From an uncultured Spirochaetales bacterium (GTDB lineage Bacteria; Spirochaetota; Spirochaetia; Sphaerochaetales; Sphaerochaetaceae), in contig CAMZGJ010000013.1 of assembly GCA_947306375.1 (NCBI GenBank), positions 1 to 13,871 of the forward strand: DNA of 13,871 nucleotides. Direction: 5' to 3'. The notes under the pieces were generated by a model that saw only the letters and a list, made by a program, of their open reading frames with translations, searched no databases and was not told the DNA's origin. Made by a program: the position numbers and the translations under genes. Shown one piece after another: positions 13,226 through 13,871 of this stretch (position 1 is the stretch's first letter; every line of letters begins with the position of its first letter).

Positions 13226-13871
13226 CAGACATACTCCAGAAGGTGTTTTCCCTGTTTGTAAGCAGTCCCTATTATCCTGCAGCAGTCCGTGTTCAACTCT
13301 TTTACATAGGACTGTGCATCTTCCGGACTCATGAACAGAAGAAGGCCTCCGCTTGTCTGGGGGTCAAAGCACAGGTCCCTCATTTCAAGCTTTATGTCAT
13401 CTGCGAAACAGACCTTGTCTTTCAGGAATTCCTCATTTGCATAGCGCCCCTCAGGCAGGAACCCGAAGCGGGCAAGTTCAAGCGCTCCGTCAATTACCGG
13501 AAGGTCTTTTGTGTTTATTCTCAGGGTAAGACCGGAAGCCTGGGCCACCTCGCTTGCATGGCCGCTCAGGCTGAAGCCCGTTACATCAGTTGCACCGTGA
13601 ATTCTGTATTTACGTGCAATGTCACGCGCTTTTTTATTAAGACGTGTCATTGAGTCCCGGGCCTGTCTCACACTCTCCTCCGGGGCCTCATCAACCTTTG
13701 CAGCGGTGTTCACAATGCCAACGCCAAGAGCCTTGGTAAGCACTACGGCATCGCCCGGGAGGGCGGTCCTGTTTGACCAGACATCGTTTTCATTCATGAA
13801 GGAGGTGACGCAAAGCCCGTACTTGGGCGTGGGGTCGGAAATGGTGTGGCCTCCGGCTATGACCGCGCCGG
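13225..13871 (-). CDS. selD: Selenide, water dikinase (selenophosphate synthetase), 5' end outside window
   Basis: Makes selenophosphate from selenide and ATP, the selenium donor for selenocysteine, selenouridine in tRNA, and selenium-bearing molybdenum hydroxylases. About 214 residues of the usual ~345 are visible. They include AGGHTISDPTPKYGL near the right-hand edge, PGDAVVLTKALGVGI, GATDVTGFSLSGHASEVA and the C-terminal DPQTSGGLLLF block, all diagnostic of SelD. The coding frame stays open through 13871, so the ATG at 13797 is only an internal methionine. The N-terminal part with the catalytic Cys or Sec is not in the window, so whether SelD itself is a selenoprotein cannot be told. The stop overlaps the NTPase start by one base. 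Its place at the head of a molybdenum gene run suggests selenium supply to a molybdoenzyme, without excluding selenocysteine use. Confidence 0.95.
   Translation of the reverse strand, partial: GAVIAGGHTISDPTPKYGLCVTSFMNENDVWSNRTALPGDAVVLTKALGVGIVNTAAKVDEAPEESVRQARDSMTRLNKKARDIARKYRIHGATDVTGFSLSGHASEVAQASGLTLRINTKDLPVIDGALELARFGFLPEGRYANEEFLKDKVCFADDIKLEMRDLCFDPQTSGGLLLFMSPEDAQSYVKELNTDCCRIIGTAYKQGKHLLEYV

Noticed and set aside
13225..13797. SelD starting at the ATG at 13797
   Set aside because: The frame stays open to the edge and the upstream codons encode the conserved AGGHTISDPTPKYGL block, so this Met is internal.

Overview
The window looks like ordinary chromosome from a diderm, amino-acid-fermenting anaerobe. 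I favour a spirochaete such as a Treponema relative, at about 0.55 confidence. The reasons are a relaxed lipobox on the one lipoprotein, a periplasmic binding protein with a type I-like signal, strong Shine-Dalgarno sites, a classical sigma70 promoter, and glutamate dehydrogenase plus an Fe-S serine dehydratase. No rRNA gene or other phylogenetic marker is present, so this is inference. I see no mobile element, CRISPR array, tRNA or rRNA.

Left part (1-5765), all minus strand: a 3'-truncated NADP-type glutamate dehydrogenase gene with its own promoter, then a rho-independent terminator that closes a three-gene operon. Read in transcription order, that operon is topoisomerase IV subunit B (parE), subunit A (parC) and a single-domain RluA-family pseudouridine synthase. 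parE has no Shine-Dalgarno site and may be leaderless.

Middle part (5766-7886), plus strand: a 147-bp divergent gap with an imperfect hairpin, a small predicted lipoprotein that I do not recognise, and a single-chain iron-sulfur L-serine ammonia-lyase. The last gene runs 7 bp into the convergent xdhC.

Right part (7880-13871), all minus strand: a tightly packed molybdenum/selenium island. In transcription order it reads selD (5' end outside the window), a THEP1-like P-loop NTPase with two CxxC pairs, a one-domain ModE-like winged-helix regulator (GTG start), then an internal promoter overlapped by a 32-bp dyad. After the promoter come a periplasmic metal/oxyanion-binding protein, a FecCD-type permease, an ABC ATPase, a class I SAM methyltransferase and an XdhC/CoxI-family maturation factor.

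The simplest reading is that the island imports molybdate or tungstate through a MolABC-like transporter, controls it with the ModE-like protein, and supplies selenophosphate (SelD) and XdhC to mature a selenium-dependent molybdenum hydroxylase encoded elsewhere. The methyltransferase and the NTPase have no settled role in such a pathway and are the least explained parts of the window.
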